Origin: Edaphochlamys debaryana
Lineage: Eukaryota; Chlorophyta; Chlorophyceae; Chlamydomonadales
Length of the DNA stretch: 64,000 bases
Reading direction: 5' to 3'
Assembly: GCA_016858145.1 (NCBI GenBank)
Contig: JAEHOE010000002.1
Coordinates: 1,984,001 to 2,048,000 of the forward strand
A program made the translations under genes and the position numbers. This document shows positions 13,881 through 26,300 of this stretch, one piece after another. Position 1 is the stretch's first letter. Each line of letters starts with the position of its first letter. The notes beneath the pieces were generated by a model. It did no database searches. It saw only the letters and a program-made list of their open reading frames with translations, and was not told the DNA's origin.

Positions 13881-14290
13881 TCAGAACCCGTACCGCATCC
13901 AGCCGCCGCCTTCCAGGTACTCAATGCCAGCCCCCTTGCACCAGCGGGGCGTCAGGCCATCAGCTGCCAGCTTTTGAAACACAGGACCCCTCTCCAGCCG
14001 TAGCGCCCGCCCCAGGGGAGTGAGGTAGGGCGTCACCACCAGTCCGTGCCCTGCCTTCAGAGCCTTTGCCACGGACCTGAACGCCTTCCGCTGGATAGGC
14101 GTCACCCTCAGCACCACGTTCCACCCGCTGTCTCCCGCCCTTCCAACAGCGCTCAAACACACCGTTGAGCCCACCCTCTCCAGACGGGCAAACGCCCGCC
14201 CGCACCCGCTCCATCACCTGATCCGACACCCCCCGCAGCAGCAGCCTGGCTGGCACGCATGGCGGCATGGGGTCTGGGCGGGGTAAAAAT
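13881..14290 (-). pseudogene. Possible frameshifted coding remnant
   Basis: On the minus strand two overlapping frames each carry protein-like sequence. An upstream part near 14270-14150 reads LLLRGVSDQVMERVRAG, and a downstream part near 14120-13881 contains WNVVLRVTPIQRKAF and ends WMRYGF followed by a stop. A single frame change near 14150-14170 would join them. I do not recognise the family. A decayed mobile-element protein is one possibility; chance is another, because GC-rich DNA gives long open frames. Confidence 0.25.
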
Positions 14291-15831
14291 AACTCGCCCC
14301 TGGGCGGGTTGCGCGAACCATGCAGCCCAGCTGCTATGCTGCCTATCCATGGGAAGGTGAGCCCCACCTCAGCCTGAGGTGGGCCTGTTGGGGCGTGTCT
14401 TGGATGATTGGGGATGGAGCATGGAGGCTGTCCGGCGGGCCGAGGAGTTGATGAAAGGGGTAGTGCGGCTGGCATCGTGGCTCACGATGATCGGGACGGA
14501 TTGGAGCTCACGATTGACCTGCTGCCCGGCTTCTCCTGCTGGTCCGGTTGCTGTCCAGGGCTCGGGGTGTCTGCTGGGGGATGTCTCCCCAGCTGGGGGC
14601 CGGGGGCGTGCCCTTGGACGATTGTGGTCAACATCTCCTCTTGATAGGTTGACGTAGTTGACGCAATGCCCAGGCATACCGCCTTCCGCGCGCCGGCCTT
14701 CGGCTGGCGAGTGACCTGACAGACAGTCCACCCCCGGGGTTCTGCAGCAGGTGTGAAGAGGGGTGCTGAAGCAAAACGCGCCCCGCCCCTGGCCGTGTGT
14801 ACCGCGCGCCGAGCAAGCTTTGCAGGCAGGAGTTGGCCTGCTGCGCACGCCTATGTAGGCACGAACAGGACGTGACGCCCGCCGACACGCACTGGCTGGG
14901 AGAGCCCGCCGGCCGCAGGGCTGCGGATATGGTACCTGTAACAAGAGGTTTGTGCAGTTGGTGATGCCTAGGCAGGAATCCTACCGTTACAGTACCAGAG
15001 CTTTCAGTTGGTCAGCAGCAGCTTGCAGTGCGAGGGGCGATTGCTGCGGCGTACGTAGGGGCAGTCAAGGGGGCATGCCGCATCCATAGCAGGGCAGCTT
15101 CGTCGACGATAACACACCTGGGGATGACTGCACATGTTTCAGCGCTCACCAGCTACCGTACTGCGGCAGGGCACCAAGCAACCGCCTTGTTCCCCCATCC
15201 CGCCACCTGGCACCACGCACCAACCACACCACGGATCCTGTCATGACAGCAGAAGCCAAGGCAGTGCACGCATAACAAGTCCACACGGCCTAACTGGCCT
15301 AACTCCATGACCAACCTCAAGCTCCCCTCACCGCTTGTCGAGCGAGTGAGGGCCGTGTTCACTGCCCTCAACGCCCCCGTGTATGTACATGTTATACATC
15401 CATATAATCCGTACCCGATGACAAGGACGCCAGGTAAAAGTAGAAAGTGCACTAACGCCGGGTTCCCTGGCGTGGATTAAGGAGGGCGGGTTGGTTAGAC
15501 CCGCCACCATAAGGACGCCAGACCCAAACGTGTGCACCAACTACCATCTGATCCGGGCCTGCAGGCTCACACAGTCAATTCACTGAGGGCGTTAGCTCAT
15601 CACGCCATGATGCCGGTGCCGTAATCAACCCCTGCTCGGTCACAAGCACGCCACAAGTGACCGGCACGCCTCCACCGGAAGCGTGCTTGCAGGCTTGCGT
15701 ACACAATCTATGTACTGAGGGGTTAGCTCGCGCTAGGCCCCGTCTATGTCTACCGCGGCGCATCCCGGTTGGGTGCAACCCCATGGATGGCCGTCGCCTC
15801 TCCGGGCCCCAGCACGTCTCAGCGCTGCTCT

Positions 15832-18800
15832 TCAGCGCCGCAACCGCAACCGCAACCGCAACACCACGACCGTGCTCATAGCAGCCGTGGCCGCCGCAGC
15901 CACCCCCACTGCCCCCACGCGCAGTCCGCGGCCTCTCCTCTCCCCAGCGCCATCAGGCCTTCCTCCCGCCGCCGCCGGCTCGGGTTCGCCGGGCTGCCGT
16001 TGACGTGCAGGCCGAACGACCGCCGCAACGCCACGTCCCGCCACCGCCGCCAGCGCCGCCGCCAGCAGTCGCGGCCGCAGCACAAGCCGACGCGCGCCCG
16101 GCTGGCGCAGGACGCACGACCAAGGATCGGCCCCGGCTCGGAGCCAAAAGCGCGCCGTTGCCGCCGCCTCCGCCACGGTCGGCCCCGCCGCCGCCTCCGC
16201 CGGCCCGGCCCCGCCGCTTTCGTCTGCTGAGGCCTCCGCGGCGCCGCTGGGCCCCTTCCGTTGCTTTCTTGACAGCGCGACGCCTGCGGCTTCGTCCACT
16301 AGGAAGTCCAGGACTGCTGGCGGAACCGTGTAGGCGCGCCGCAGTGCCGTGAGGGGCTCGAGTGGGCCGGCGGCGGCACCTGCCGCGCGGAGCGCTGCCG
16401 CCAGTCCGGCCGGCGACACGACGGCGGCGGCGGTGAGCTCGGTCACGGCGGCGGCGCTGCCGGCCGCCAGCGCCGCCGCCAGGGCGCCGTCAAGCGCGCC
16501 GTCAGGGAGCAGAGGCAGCGGATGCGAAGTTGGGCCCGTGCAGTCCGGAATTGGCAATGGGTGGGAGAGCGGGCGGCGGGCAGAGTGGGAAAGCGGCAGC
16601 GGGTGGGAGCGCGGGCCAGCGGCGGCGGAGGTGACGATGACTGGCAGCGCTGCCGCCGTCAGTGAGCTGCTGCCTGCCGACGCCACCGTCGCGGTATTGG
16701 GCGCCTCTGCCACCGGCATGGGAGCACGTGTCCACGCGGCAGGTGCGGTGGCTGCGGCGGCGGAAGCGGCGGACGTGGCGGCAGAGACAGCAGCACGGGA
16801 GGCTGAGGTAGCGGAGGTAGGTGAGGGGGGTTCATCATCGCTGCTGTCGCCGTGAAGTGGTGGCGGGAGGAGGCCGGCAGGGGCCAGCGCATGGGGTGGC
16901 AGTGCGGGCGAGAGCAGCGCCTTCAGGAGCTGCGAGAGGGCGACGGAGCTGGCGGCGCTGTGGCGGCGGAGCTGGTGGCGCCGCCGGAGACCTGAGAGCT
17001 GACGCGAAGCTTGCTCGCAGCGCTCGGCGGCGACGCGGCAGGCGGCCTCCGCCGCCGCGGCGGCGGCGCGGAGCGACGGCCGTGCCGCGCCGCCCTCGCC
17101 CGAGGCTGCCGGCGGTGGCGTTGCTGAAACCCGATCTTCAACACAGCGCTCCCGCTGCTGCCCCGTCGTCGTCGCCGCACCCGCCGCGCGAGCCTCGTCC
17201 TCCTCCTCGTCATGCTCGTCCTCCTCGTCCTCGTTCTCATGCCAGTCGCCATCATCGTCTTCGCAGGGCTCCGAGGCGAAGCCGCCCACAGTGAGAGCGC
17301 CGACGACCGCCGCCGCGGCGGCGCCGCCAACGCCACCCGCCGCCACCATCAGGGCGCGGTCCATCCCCGCCGCCGTCGCCCGCGCCGCCAGCGCACGTAC
17401 AGCGCTGGCGGTCGCCCTGACGGCGCCGCTGGCGTCTCCAATTTCAGCGCTGGCGGCGCCGTCAGCGATCGCCCCCAGAATCTCGTCGGCCGCCGCCGCC
17501 GCGCCTGGGCCAAGCATCGCTAGCGCTGGCGTCAGCGTCGCCGGCCTGCGCCAGCTCCGCACTGTTGCCGTCGCTGCAGCCGCTGCCTCGTCTGCTGCTG
17601 CCGCCGCCGCCACCGCCGCCGCCAGAGGTTCTGGCTCGCCGCCGGCAAGCAGCCGTCCCAGCACAATCGCAAGAGCCCTCGACGCTGCCCTTTCCCAGGC
17701 CTTAAGCAGCTTGTTGGGCGGCATGGACCCACTCGCTGCAACCGCAGACGCGCGCGCAGTCCGCGATAGCAGGCTGGCGGGATTGTCACGACCGCTGGCC
17801 CTGCCGCCGCCGGTGGCGGCGCCGCCGGGACGCCAGCCGGCTCTGACGGCGTCCAGAAGGTGTGCCGCCGCCGGCTCCAGCGGCGGCAATACCGATGCGA
17901 CGCGCGCAAGCGCCGCCGCCGGCATCAGATCCGGCGCGTCAAACATCCCAGCCGCTGCCGCCTTGCTCTGCGCAAAGGCAACCTCCAAGACCGCGTCAAC
18001 CGTGCCTGTATGGGCCGGAGCAGCAGCCTCCGGTGCTGCGGCCATTGCCGCCGGCGGCGGCGCAGACGGTGGCGGCGGCGCAGTCGTTGCCAGGGCCCGC
18101 AGCGCCGCCGCCGGCGCCAGGACCGCGCCGGCGCGGCCGAGCAACCTCACGAACACCGCCCTCCGCTTCTCCACCGCGTCCATCAGCGCGGCATCCAGAG
18201 CCTGCCGGCCCTCCGCCACCTCGGCGCTGCAGCCACCGCCGTCAACGCAACCTCCGCCTGCACCGCCGGCGGCGACGGCGGAAGCGGTGCCGCTGCCGCG
18301 GCCCCGGCGGACGCCCGCCGCCAGCAGCAGGCGGCAGCGCTGCTCCTGCGCCGCCGACGCCGCCACCGCCAGGGCGAAGGCGGCGGCGCGGGGGTCCGCC
18401 GCCGCCAGCGCCGCCACGGCTCCCATGTGGTTGCTGTCTAGGGCCCAGCCCAACGCCACGCCATGCGTTAGCGGGCAGTGCAGCAGAAACGGCAGCTCCT
18501 GCGGCCGAGGCGGCAAGCGGCGAGCGGAGTTGAGAGCAGCGTACGTGCCGTACTGGTTTAGGCACGCATAGCAGCAGAGGAAGAAAAGCAGGTGCCGAGA
18601 GGGCGTGCGGTGAGCCTGTGAACTGTACGAGTGGACAACAACGCTAGCTCCGCACCGCTCGGCCCCCAGCTCAAGATGACCCCGTGTGGCGCTCATGGCG
18701 ACCCACGCGCTCATGGTAGCTGCTCTGTCCCTCTGGCTCCGTGCTGACGTCCATGCCCGTCCCCCGTATGCGATACCCATCTGTGCCCACGCCTATGCCC

Positions 18801-21800
18801 GCACCACCATCTTGTGTTATGCCCACGCCCTGTTGGCAAACCTCCAGGAGTACAGCCACCGTGGCTCCGTGCCCATGCCCTCGCCCCTGCCCATGTCTGT
18901 GTCTGCTTGCATTCTCCAGCCCCTGTCCATTTCAGTGCCCGTGCCCGTGATCCCGTGCGCTCACCTCCAGGAGTACAGCCACGGTGGCTCCGTGCCCGCG
19001 CTTGGCGGCCTCCACCAGCAGCTCCCGCGCGTGCCACTCATCCGCCGCCGCCCACGCCGCCTCTGCGGCGGGTGAGTCCGGCGCCGCGGCCGCAGCCGCA
19101 GCCCGGGCCCTCAGCAGCACGCGCACAACGTCCGCGCGGCCCTCCAGCGTCGCCCGCCCGAGCGATCGGTGCGGAAGGCTAGTGTACGGCAGCTTGAGGT
19201 CGAGGAGCATCCACGTTAGCAGGCGCGTGCGGCTGAGGTAGAAAACTCGGGCCAGGGCGGAACAGGAAGGTGGAGGGCCCGTGTCGGGTTGGCCGGCGGG
19301 CGCTGGGGCAGGGGCGGGGGCCGGCGGGGGCAGGCTGAGGCCGCTTGCGGCCGGAAAAGCGCCGCGCACGGAGGCCAGGGGCCGGGCCCCAGAGGCGACC
19401 AGTGCCCGGGCGAGGCGCTCGTCGTCCGCCTCAGCCGCTGCGCCCAGGGCCGAATCCAGATCCAATTGGACGAGCGCCGTACAGGCAGAAACCGCCGTAC
19501 GGATCCCGTCCGCCACGGCCTGCCAGAAGGCACGGCCGCGCCGGGGCATGGCGGCTGGCGCCAGGGCTGAGGCGCATGGGGCGGCGGATCGCAATCGCAG
19601 GCGAAGCCTTCGTCGAGGAGGCGCCGGCGCAACGCCAGCTCCTGCCGGCGCCGCCGGTGCCCCTGCCGGCGCCACGGGCGCCGCCGCAGGCGGCGCCTGG
19701 TTCGGTGCGAGGCCATCAGCGACCTCCGCCGCCGCCTGTGCTGGCACCGCCTCCACTACCGCCACCACCTCCGCCACCGCCGGATGGATCTGGATCTCGC
19801 GGTGGGCTGCCGCCAGGGGCCCGGCCTCGGCCGCCAGTGCCACCACCACCGCCGCCGCCGCTGCCGCGGGCGGCTGCAGGGCTGGCTGCGCTGCCCCTGC
19901 CGCCGCCAGCTGTCCTGCCGGGGCCACCGCGGCCGCTGCCTGCACCGCAGGCTCTGCGGCCTCCGCCGCCGCGGGCGCTGCTCCAGCCTCACCAGCAGCC
20001 ACTGGCGGTGGCAGCGGGGCCGCTGCCGCCTCCGCTGCTGCCTCTGCATTCACCGCCGCGACAGCCGCCGCCGCGGCTGCAAGCCAACCGAAGCCCGGGA
20101 CCGCCGGTACACCCGCGGCTGCCGCCACCACCCCTCCAGCTCCGCCATCCGGCTGCTGTGGCGGCACCGCCAGCCCCGCGCTGTCCTGCGGGGCCGGGCG
20201 CTCTGGCCCTGGTCCTTGTACACATGATCCCTGGCTGGCTGCCGCCGCCGCCCTGCGCATTGCCTCCGCCTCCGCTGCTTCCGCCGCGCCGGCGGCCGCT
20301 GCCTCCGCCTCCGCCGCTTCCGCCGCGCCGGCGGCCGCTGCCTCCGCCTCCGCTGCCACGGCCGCGCCCGCCGCCTGCACCCAGGCCGGCACGCCCTGGA
20401 GCGCCGCCAGGTCTACCGCCAGCGCCGCCAGACACTTGGCGACGTGCGCCGCCTCCGCCGCCACCGCCGCCGCCGCTGCCTCGGCCTCAGCTGGCGGCGC
20501 CTCGGCTCCCGCCGGGAGTGCCTCCGCCTCTGGCGCCGCGGATACCGCTCCGCCGCTTCCCAGCGCCGGCACCGCTCCCGCTCCGCCCAGGCCGGCCGAT
20601 GATGCTGAGGGCCCCTCCGGACCCTGACCGGTGGCCGTCGGCTTGGACGAAGACGGGGAAGGCGTCGTGGTGCCCGGTGGCAGCGGAGCCGGCGGCGGCG
20701 CCAGCAGAGCATTCCGCAGCTCGGGCCAGCGGAACAGCGACGCTGCCGCCGCGTCCTCCCCGCGGTGCGCAAACAGCAGCCCGGCGGCGTCTCGCGGCCT
20801 TGACATGAGCACTTGGCCCATTGCACGCGTAGCACGGCACGCTCCCAGCACGCTCATGCCGCACCCCACGTCCGCCGCCCGGCTGCGGTGCGCCGGAGGC
20901 GCTTCAGCTCCTCCCACCACACCCTCTGTCGCCCCTGCTGCCGCCGTTGCTGACGGCGCGCCGCCGCCTGGCGCCACAGCATCCGGCGCCGGCGCCTGGG
21001 CTGGCGCACCCGCCCCTGCAGCTGGGGCTGGGGCTGGGGCTAGGGCTGAGGGGGCGCCGCCGCTTGGCTGCGAGTCTTCGCGGAGCCGAGCGGCGAGGCG
21101 CTTGGCCTCTGAGGCCGGGGCCCCGGCCTGAGCCAAGAGGATGCGCAGGAGCAGCTCGGGCGGCAGCGATGTAATGCTTGCGCCAAGGGGCCGCGGAAGC
21201 ATGCCACCTGGTGACGTGCTCGCATCCCTGGCGGCATGGTCGGAGCGGGCCGCTGCAGGCGAGTCGAGCTCGGTCGAGGGCTCCGGCGAGAGGGAGGCGG
21301 TGAGCGAGAGGGAGGGAGCGTGAGAGAGCTCGGCGGTGGCCTTGCGGGAGCGTCGGGCGCGGAGGCGTCGGTCGCGGGGCTTGGGCGGTGCGGCGGTGGG
21401 GCCGGAGTTGTGCGGGAGGGCGCCGGCGGCATCGCCGGGGGAAGGGCTGGTGAGGATGACGTACTGCGACGATGAGCTGGGCCCAGGCCCAGGGCTAGGC
21501 CCAGGCCTAGGCCCAGCCTCAGCTTCGGGCCCAGGGCTGTGCCCCGCATCGCCGGCTCCGTGCGGGGTCTCGGGGAGTTGTGGCGGAGCGAGGGGCTGGC
21601 TGGTTGTGGGAGTGACATTGGCACCGGGGCCGGGTCTGGAGGGGCCGGGGCCTAGCGACGGTGCTGGGCCCGCGCCAGCCTGAGGGGGTGTCGGGGGGAC
21701 CGACCAGCAGGCGTTTAAGCCGAACCGGGAGCAAGGACGCTTGTCAGCGCGTGGTGAAGGATACACGTTGTCGCTTGGCGTAGCTTGGCCGAGGCCGGGA

Positions 21801-21850
21801 GGTTGCGACAGGGGGAAATGTTGAGCCGGCGCCCGTTCACGTCCAGACAC
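15832..21850 (-). CDS. Ala-rich F-box-like / ankyrin-like protein
   Basis: Two long coding exons: exon A ends at 18965 (GAG before GTGAGC) and exon B runs 18498-15832, acceptor CCGCAG, phase 0, TGA stop. The frame is open up to 21850, but the only codon there is GTG. The first ATG is at 21202 (MLPRPLGASIT...), giving 1634 residues; an upstream exon that uses the Pro-rich stretch 21203-21850 is also possible. Shortly after that Met comes LPPELLLRILL, an F-box-like motif. Ankyrin-like helices follow (GRADVVRVLLRA near 19130; KRGHGATVAVLLE at the exon A end; FWLRAGADPW near the C terminus), separated by long Ala/Glu/Pro low-complexity tracts. A substrate-receptor role in SCF-type ubiquitin ligation would fit F-box plus repeats, but the F-box match is short and this is inference. 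Confidence 0.7.
18841..19000 (-). repeat. Exon end and donor site duplicated in the intron
   Basis: About 36 bp at the end of exon A of the F-box/ankyrin gene (18965-19000, encoding ATVAVLLE) recurs with one mismatch at about 18843-18878, inside the 466-bp intron that starts at 18964. The copy keeps the frame as MAVLLEV. Confidence 0.9.
20263..20375 (-). repeat. 39-bp coding minisatellite
   Basis: Two full units (20263-20301, 20302-20340) and a partial third. Each encodes 13 residues of an Ala/Glu-rich repeat within exon A of the F-box/ankyrin gene. The period is a multiple of three, so frame is kept. Confidence 0.9.
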
Positions 21851-23385
21851 GCCACAGTGGACCGAGGTAAGGAGATTGCCATATCCTAAAAGTGCTTACC
21901 TCATTCTGCTGTCGTGCTGGGGCATGTCGCGGCCAGGGCTGCGCTGCTTGCGGTTCGCTTCGGCCAGTGCACATTTCCGCCGGGTGTAGCCCAGCCATCA
22001 CGGCGATAAGAGCGATAACCGCATATGCCTTTGTATACACAACATAACTCCTGGGATGCGTTACCAGGCAGAGTCTATGGGCCCGCGCGCTGCCTCACGG
22101 ACTGGCGCGCGACAAACACGGATGCACCCGGACTTTGCACGTCTGTATGTGCTTATGCTTGTTACAACCTAGGGAAGACTGTCTTGTGCCAGGCGTGAGC
22201 GGAAAATGTGCGACAGTTGAATGAGCGGCCGACAGAAGAAGGCAGCTCAGGCCTGCAAGGCGTGAGCCTTACTGCTGCCTACACGAGCTTCAAGGCCATA
22301 TCACTCCCCGCAAAGTCCGCACTCTACGAAGCGTTTCACCTCAAAACCCCCGCCCACCATGATGTCGCACATCCCTGAAGCCGCCGCGTGCAGGAGACCG
22401 ACCACAGTGCAGCCGGCCGGCCCCCAGCACCTCCCACATCACCACCGCCTCCACCTGTGAGCTGTTTGGCAGCGCGGCCGCTGGGGTAGACGCTGAGGCA
22501 GGCCAGCGACTCAGCAGTCAAACAGGGCTCATGGCGCCCCTGCTCAGGACGCGACGGTTACAGTAGGAACCATCTCCAGAAGTGGAGGGGTTGAGCGAGA
22601 GCGCCACCTATTGCTCGGCCTTCTAGAGTTGCCTACAGCGCCTACTACCGGCAACCAAGCAGAACCTCGTGCATCAAACCCCCGTCCCCTCAGCCTGCCC
22701 ATGTGACGACACACTCTGCCACGATGCCTCCCGCCATCGCTCCTGGGGAACAGGGACCATGGCTTAAACGTCAAGTTGCAGTCTGCCAACGTGCCAAATT
22801 GTCGCCACTCTCCCACACCTCGCACCTTCTCCCAGCTATTCGTCGTCTTGGTCGGCCACCAGACTCGGTCCACCTGGGCTCATGGGGCAAGTCTAGAACC
22901 CAGCCATAGCCCGAAGACGGGCGATGGCCCAGCCTGTCACGAGGGCTAAAATCCACCCATCCTGTCCAAGAGTAAGATGCACACCGTCATGCCAATTGAT
23001 GAACAGCCCTCACACTTCATTCGTCCACACCCCACTCTCGCACAGCACACCGCTACACTCCAAGACGGTCCCTTGATCAACCCATAACTCTTCGCCAGAC
23101 TTGCTCCGCGCTCTCCGCTCGTTTGCAGCCCAGTCCCCATCCCCCATCCCACCATGTCCTGCCCTTGCCTTCTTCGTCGAGCTCAAACCAAGCGCCACCC
23201 GCACCCCAAAACCCTAGGATCACCGCATCCGCTCAAGCCACCGCCAGCAGCCACACCTCTCTCCCACGGGCCTCAGTCTCAAGCGGACTTCGGCCACAAG
23301 GCCTCCTCCGACGGGTAGCGGCGGCGCAGCTCGGGCGGGAACGGCACGCTGTGGATAGCATGGCCCCACGCGGCCACGTGCCGCC
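21851..23385. other. Interval between F-box/ankyrin gene and phosphatase 3' end
   Basis: This holds the upstream region of the F-box/ankyrin gene and probably the 3' UTR of the phosphatase gene. No ORF with splice context or family resemblance was found. Confidence 0.55.
22558..22562 (-). terminator. Candidate poly(A) signal for the phosphatase gene
   Basis: TTACA on the plus strand reads TGTAA on the minus strand, about 820 bp past the phosphatase stop codon. The distance is long, so the assignment is weak. Confidence 0.3.
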
Positions 23386-26300
23386 TCACATGATGGTGCA
23401 GCTGGACGGCAGTTGGTTCTTGACGGTTAGGAAGTCCGCCACGGAGTCCATGTACAGCCGCGGGTGCACCTTGTTGTCCTGAGCGAGCAGTTGGGCCTCC
23501 GAGGTGACGCCTGGGGGCGAGGGTGGGGGCGTGGAGGGAGTTGAAGGGTGCCAAGGGAAAGGGAGGACAAGGGTCGGGGCGCACACCGGGGAGGTGGCAG
23601 GGGTGTGCAGGTTGATAATAGCCGTGAGGACGCGAGCACAACAAAGCAGGCTTGCTAGACCCCCGCCAAACACCCGCGCACTCCACCACGGGGTGACTGG
23701 GGCGGCGGTTGGTGGCGGTTGGAGGCCCCCTTCACTCCCTCAACCCCAAGGGCACCCACCCGACAGAACCAGGCACGTCCCCGCTCCGTTCTGGATGCCC
23801 CACAGGATGTCCGTATCCAGTCGGTCGCCTGTCGGTGGTGGGGCGGGGGAGGCAGAGGGGAAAGGAGACGGCAGGAGACTGAGGGGGTAACCAGGCGGTC
23901 ACAAGGCGGGGGTGGCGATGTGACGGGCGGATGGACGGTGGCGCGAAGGGCAGAGGACGGCAGCGGGAGGACCCTGAACCCTCAACCCTAAAAGCATCAG
24001 TGCTTTCATTGACCCTCGCCGCCGACGCTCACCGACCACCAGGCACTTGTCTCGTGCCACCTGGTGCGTGGTGCACAGGTGGTCCAGAATGAAGGACGCC
24101 GGCTTGCCTGGCGGGCGGTACGAAAGGAAATGGTTGTAAAAGCGTACGGCGAGTCCAGCCGCAAACGACGCCGCGCCTGGTGCGGCCCCTGCCCGTAATC
24201 GCTTTCCCGTCCCAGGTACACCCAGAGCCCAACTATCGTCCAATCAGTCACCACTCATCAAATCCCCTGAAACAATCAGGAACCGTGGAGGTCCGCCCGG
24301 TACCACCACTCGACCAAACCCCATGACCCGCATCCCAGGAGAAACCACCACCCAGCCACCAGCCTAACAACACCGCCAGCCCCACCCACCCAGCAGTATG
24401 GGCTACCCATACACGGAATGCCCCAACCACAACAACCCAGCCAACATCCAGAATCCAGAACATCAGCCAACACCCGTGGTCGCACCCACCCAGCAGCATG
24501 GCTCTCAATACCCCCTACTCGACGAAACTCCAAGATCCCAGGGTGAGCCCCCGCCGCACCCCTACCCCGTCGCCCCCAGCCCCACTCACTCAGCAGTTTG
24601 GGTCCCCGCTCCGACGACCCCGTTAGCCCTGGACTGCCCCGACCATAACCACCAACCGCCAACTTCCCAAACCCTACCAACCAACCACCACCCTTGCCCC
24701 CACCCACCCAGCAGCATGGGCTCCCGCTCCGACGACCCAATGATGGCCGCCACCATGGTGCCAGCGCCCGCCCACTCCTGCGCCTGGGAGAAGTGCCCGC
24801 GGGCGTCCGTGTTGCACGCAACGAACCTGGGGCGGAGAGAGGGAGGGAAAGAGGTGAATACCGGTAGTGCGTGCAAGAACGTGCAAGTGCAGCTCAGTGG
24901 CCCATGACCAGAGCACCGCTCGAACCGTGACCGTAACCCCATCCCCAAACTCAGCTCCTTATGCACGACTCGCTACGGTAGAGCACCCCATGAGCCCCTT
25001 CACGAGTCGGACCCAAGTGTTTTCGTAGCGGTGACGAACCCATCTCCCCAACCCGCGCCCCAGCCGCAGACCCACATGCATGAGTCGTTGTTGATGAGCG
25101 CCTGCGTGGCGTACTGCAGCTTGAAGTAGTTGATGTTCCGGTCCAGGCCCACAACCACCGCCCCGACCTGGAGAGCGGGCCCAGGCGGGCCCAGACGAGG
25201 GGGTACGCAACGGCGTAAGCGGGTGCTGTCAGGTGTGAGCTAGGGCGTGAGAGGCGAAGGAAGGGGCGTCAGGCTGGTGGGGGGGAGCGTGTGTGTATCT
25301 GGGTTGTGGGCTTGGGGCCGAGAAGGGGAAAGCGCTTGGGGGCCCAAGCCAACCGCGGGAGGCCACCGCAGGCGGAGCACGGAGGAGCGCCTGGCTTTGG
25401 GCCTTCGAACCCTGGGAGTTCCGTCCACACACGCAGCAGCTCAGGGCCGATGCCACAGGGGCTCAGGCCCTGAGCCACGAGGTGCCCTCCCCCTCCACCA
25501 TGCCCCTGTCGGCCTCTATCCGCACGTTTCCCCACCACCACCACCACCCCGCGCCCGCTTGCCTCTGGGTCCACCTCGATGTGCGGCTCCGCCTGGGTCC
25601 AGTCCACCTCCACGCCCCTGTGCTCGGGGCCGCCCACGCACGGGATGCCCGCGGCCTGGAAGGTGAAGGCGGCAGCGCTTGTTACTGCGCGAGCGTGGTG
25701 TCTTTGTGCAGGCATATGAGCAAGGCATGCGCCTGTTCCCAGAGCTGAGCAGCCCAAGCGGCCTAGGTGGCCAGGCGGTACTGGTGGCTTCGCGGTAGCA
25801 GCGTGCCCTTGACCCCGGGTCCCGGGACTGTACGGCACCCGCGTACCGTAAGCTCCTCCACGAGTCCATCCTCGCCGACCACGTAAGCCTGCGCGCCACG
25901 GCAGGAGGCAGCGCTCACGTGCCAGCAGCTCGGCAGCGCCTTAGCCCTGGGCACAAGTGCTCCCCACCACCACCCAAACGCCGCCCCTAAGACTCTGTTC
26001 CCATCCAGCAGCCCAGCCCCTTGCGGCCCCTCCCCGCACCCAGACGCCGTGTCCACCCCACCGCGGCCCACCACAGCGCATAGCAGTACCTGCCCAAGAC
26101 ACCCTGCTCATCCGCTGCCATGTCCCCTCACCCCCAACCGGAGCCTTCCGCTGCACCCGAAGCCCTTCACAGCTTCCAGCATCCAGGCAACACGCCCACC
26201 CGTCTCCGTGCCAGGCTGCCCCGTTGCCACGGCCCCGCAACGCCCCGCCCCACCTTTTTGGCGAAGCTGATGGTACGGAGGTAGGCAGCCGCCGCGAAGC

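Larger units (their letters stand above)
12261..15831. other. Convergent intergenic interval
   Basis: This lies between the 3' ends of the giant repeat gene and the F-box/ankyrin gene and should hold both 3' UTRs. A G-rich run occurs at about 12413-12468. No convincing spliced gene was found. Apart from the possible coding remnant at 13881-14290, nothing else stands out; the short open frames here lack codon structure or splice context. Confidence 0.6.

Noticed and set aside
17291..18571. 426-codon open frame on the plus strand
   Set aside because: Ala/Ser-rich shadow of exon B of the F-box/ankyrin gene.
19345..20808. 487-codon open frame on the plus strand
   Set aside because: Pro/Leu-rich mirror of the Ala/Glu-rich F-box/ankyrin exon A; no independent support.
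21837..22040. Short minus-strand frame starting MYTKAYAVIALIAVMAG as a signal-peptide gene
   Set aside because: Hydrophobic start but no continuation, no exon match to the F-box/ankyrin frame, and a stop after 67 codons.
25533..25556. CRISPR-like or simple repeat array (ACC)n
   Set aside because: A trinucleotide run in an intron; no spacers or regular repeats, and the genome is eukaryotic.
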